NCBI GenBank assembly: GCA_027018975.1
Contig: JALUXN010000293.1
Coordinates: 1 to 6,393, forward strand
Length of the DNA stretch: 6,393 nucleotides
Origin: Mariprofundaceae bacterium
GTDB lineage: Bacteria > Pseudomonadota > Zetaproteobacteria > Mariprofundales > Mariprofundaceae
Reading direction: 5' to 3'
Positions 5,041-6,393 of the stretch are shown piece after piece. Made by a program: the position numbers and the translations under genes. The stretch's first letter is position 1; every line of letters begins with the position of its first letter. The notes under the pieces are model-generated. The model did not search any database. It was not told where the DNA came from and saw only the letters and a program-made list of their open reading frames with translations.

Positions 5041-5831
5041 AGATCTTGGTCATTGGCGACATTCTGGGCAAAGCCGGCCGGCGCGCGCTCAAGGAGCATC
5101 TGCCTCGATTGATCGATCAGCAGCGGCTCGATTTTGTCGTTGCCAACGGGGAAAATCTGGCGCACGGTTTTGGCACCACGGACAAAGTGGCGGCCGAGAT
5201 GTTCAACATCGGCGTGAATGTGTTGACCAACGGCAACCACTGCTGGGATCAACGTTCATTCTTGGAGCATATCGACGATGACGACCGCTTCGTGCGGCCG
5301 ATGAACTTTTCGCGCTTCGCACCCGGGCGCGGCTGGACTGTGCAGGAGACGGCGGCCGGTTATCGGGTGGCGGTGATCAATCTGATCGGACAGGTCTTCA
5401 TGGGCGCTTGGGATTGTCCGTTTGAGGCGGTCGAGCAGGCGCTGGCGGAGATCCCCGACGATGTGCATGCGGTGCTGGTCGATATGCATGCCGAGGCAAC
5501 CAGCGAAAAGATGGGCATGGGTTGGTATCTCGACGGGCGCGCCTCGTTTGTCTATGGCACCCATACCCATGTGCCGACCTGCGATGAGATCATCCACGCC
5601 TCCGGCACCGCCTATCAATCGGACATCGGCATGACCGGCTCCTACCACTCGATCATCGGCATGAAGATCGATGGCGCCCTCAAGCGGATGGTGGAGCGGC
5701 TGCCGCAGCGCTTCGAGGCGGTGGAGCGCGGCGCATCGATCTTCGCCACACGCCTATCGATCGACCCCGCTACGCGCCACACCGTGGCCATCGAGCGGAT
5801 TCATATTCCGCCGGCACACACGCCGCAATAA
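5025..5831 (+). CDS. ymdB: YmdB-like (TIGR00282) metallophosphoesterase
   Basis: Binuclear-metal phosphoesterase of the TIGR00282/YmdB family (268 residues, normal length), whose Bacillus and Deinococcus members act on 2',3'-cyclic nucleotides; the physiological role in proteobacteria is not settled. All expected metal ligands are visible: Asp12 in IGDILGKAGR, Glu43 and Asn44 in ANGENLAHG, Asn71 and His72 in LTNGNHCWD, His155 in DMHAEATSEK, and His180/His182 in YGTHTHVPT. The DIGMTG segment (200-205) is also typical. Translation starts at GTG 5025, supported by a strong GAGGTGA site (5014-5020) 4 nt away and by the overlap with the upstream gene. It is intracellular, with no signal peptide or membrane segment. 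The gene sits beside the cyclo-ligase gene, an order I recall from alphaproteobacteria and others. Confidence 0.9.
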   Translation: MPETIEILVIGDILGKAGRRALKEHLPRLIDQQRLDFVVANGENLAHGFGTTDKVAAEMFNIGVNVLTNGNHCWDQRSFLEHIDDDDRFVRPMNFSRFAPGRGWTVQETAAGYRVAVINLIGQVFMGAWDCPFEAVEQALAEIPDDVHAVLVDMHAEATSEKMGMGWYLDGRASFVYGTHTHVPTCDEIIHASGTAYQSDIGMTGSYHSIIGMKIDGALKRMVERLPQRFEAVERGASIFATRLSIDPATRHTVAIERIHIPPAHTPQ

Positions 5832-5855
5832 CCCACACCAACTACAGGAGAGATT

Positions 5856-6393
5856 ATGATGTTGACACGCCTGAAACAGCTCATCATGGCCACCACTCTG
5901 CTCTGGCTCAGCGGTTGCGCAGCCAGTGTGCAGACCGATTTCAACGAGCAGTTCGACTTCTCAAGCTTGAAGCACTACCTGATCCGTATCGATGACCAGC
6001 AGAGCAGCGGCAATCCGCTGCTCGATGGCCCATTGGTGCAGCAGCGCATGCTGCGCAGCCTCAATGCGGTGCTCAAAGAGAAGGGGTACAGCCCCGACGA
6101 GCAGCCCGACTTCATCGTCACCTATCTGCTCAAAAACAAACGTGAAGTAGAGAGCCGCTCCGGCATGGGCTACGGCGTTGGCTTTGTCGGCGGCGCGATG
6201 GGCTTCGGCATCTCCTCCGGTGGCGGCGTCACGGTGTACAACAAGGCGCTGTTGACCATCAGCATTTACGATGCCCGCGACCCGTCGCTGCTGCTCTGGC
6301 GCGGCATGTCCGAAAAACGGCTATCCAAGGGCGATACCAGTGCCGAAGATATGGATAAACTCATTCACGGTGTCGTCGCCAATATTTTAAGCC
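5856..6393 (+). CDS. DUF4136-like lipoprotein, 3'-partial
   Basis: Secreted lipoprotein running off the right edge (179 codons seen). Residues 1-21 form a type II signal peptide: basic TRLKQ, a hydrophobic stretch, and lipobox L-S-G-C21. Ala follows the Cys, so sorting to the outer membrane is expected. The mature part fits DUF4136: QFDFSSLKHYLI (32-43), NPLLDGPLVQQRM (53-65), LKEKGYSPDEQPDFIVTYLL (73-92), a Gly-rich loop (103-124), then YNKALLTISIYDARDPSLLLWRG-type strands (128-150) and a C-terminal helix. Only a few residues are probably missing. Function is unknown for the family. AGGAG (5846-5850) lies 5 nt before ATG 5856; an adjacent ATG at 5859 is equally possible. The 24-nt gap to the phosphoesterase gene suggests co-transcription. 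Confidence 0.85.
   Translation, partial: MMLTRLKQLIMATTLLWLSGCAASVQTDFNEQFDFSSLKHYLIRIDDQQSSGNPLLDGPLVQQRMLRSLNAVLKEKGYSPDEQPDFIVTYLLKNKREVESRSGMGYGVGFVGGAMGFGISSGGGVTVYNKALLTISIYDARDPSLLLWRGMSEKRLSKGDTSAEDMDKLIHGVVANILS

Noticed and set aside
5109..5118. TGATCGATCA palindrome within the phosphoesterase gene
   Set aside because: GATC-rich words are frequent in this coding DNA and this one encodes conserved-length protein; no sign of a regulatory site.
1..6393. CRISPR array, tRNA, rRNA or complete insertion sequence
   Set aside because: No regularly spaced repeats, no cloverleaf-like segment, no rRNA-like stretch, and no paired terminal inverted repeats around an intact transposase were seen.

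Overview
The window reads as a piece of a Gram-negative, probably proteobacterial chromosome, with coding DNA of about 60% G+C or more (64% by hand count at 2401-2520). Pointers to this are ZapA, a short CcdA, an outer-membrane type lipoprotein, and a zapA / 5-formyltetrahydrofolate cyclo-ligase / TIGR00282-type phosphoesterase gene order that I associate with proteobacteria. I cannot fix the class. The sulfatase fits a marine or sediment lifestyle, but that is inference.

Layout, all real genes on the + strand: (1) 3-1604, the 3' part of an exported type I arylsulfatase that enters from the left edge, closed by a strong GC-rich hairpin. (2) 1761-2835, cutA and ccdA, overlapping by 8 nt. This is divalent-cation tolerance next to a membrane thiol-disulfide carrier, the same pairing as cutA-dsbD in E. 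coli. (3) 2836-3040, an intergenic stretch with two terminator-like hairpins and then a promoter and leader. (4) 3041-3566, a type II toxin-antitoxin pair, with a Phd/YefM (StbD)-like antitoxin and a RelE toxin that keeps all the E. coli RelE active-site residues. The antitoxin is clearly AT-richer (43% G+C) than its surroundings and looks acquired. (5) 3567-3798, a spacer with no confident gene but a minus-strand fragment that resembles the C-terminal end of a transposase. (6) 3799-6393, a tight five-gene run: ZapB-like coiled-coil protein, zapA, 5-formyltetrahydrofolate cyclo-ligase, YmdB/TIGR00282 metallophosphoesterase, and a DUF4136-like lipoprotein cut by the right edge. The junctions are an ATGA overlap, a 1-nt gap, a 16-nt overlap and a 24-nt gap, so one transcript is likely.

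The window is mostly ordinary housekeeping DNA with a small accessory island (about 2956-3798) between two conserved operons. I saw no convincing new system. The points most worth checking are the transposase-like remnant beside the toxin-antitoxin pair, the lack of room for 6S RNA between zapA and the cyclo-ligase gene, and the Thr/Ser/Ala-rich leader of the sulfatase.
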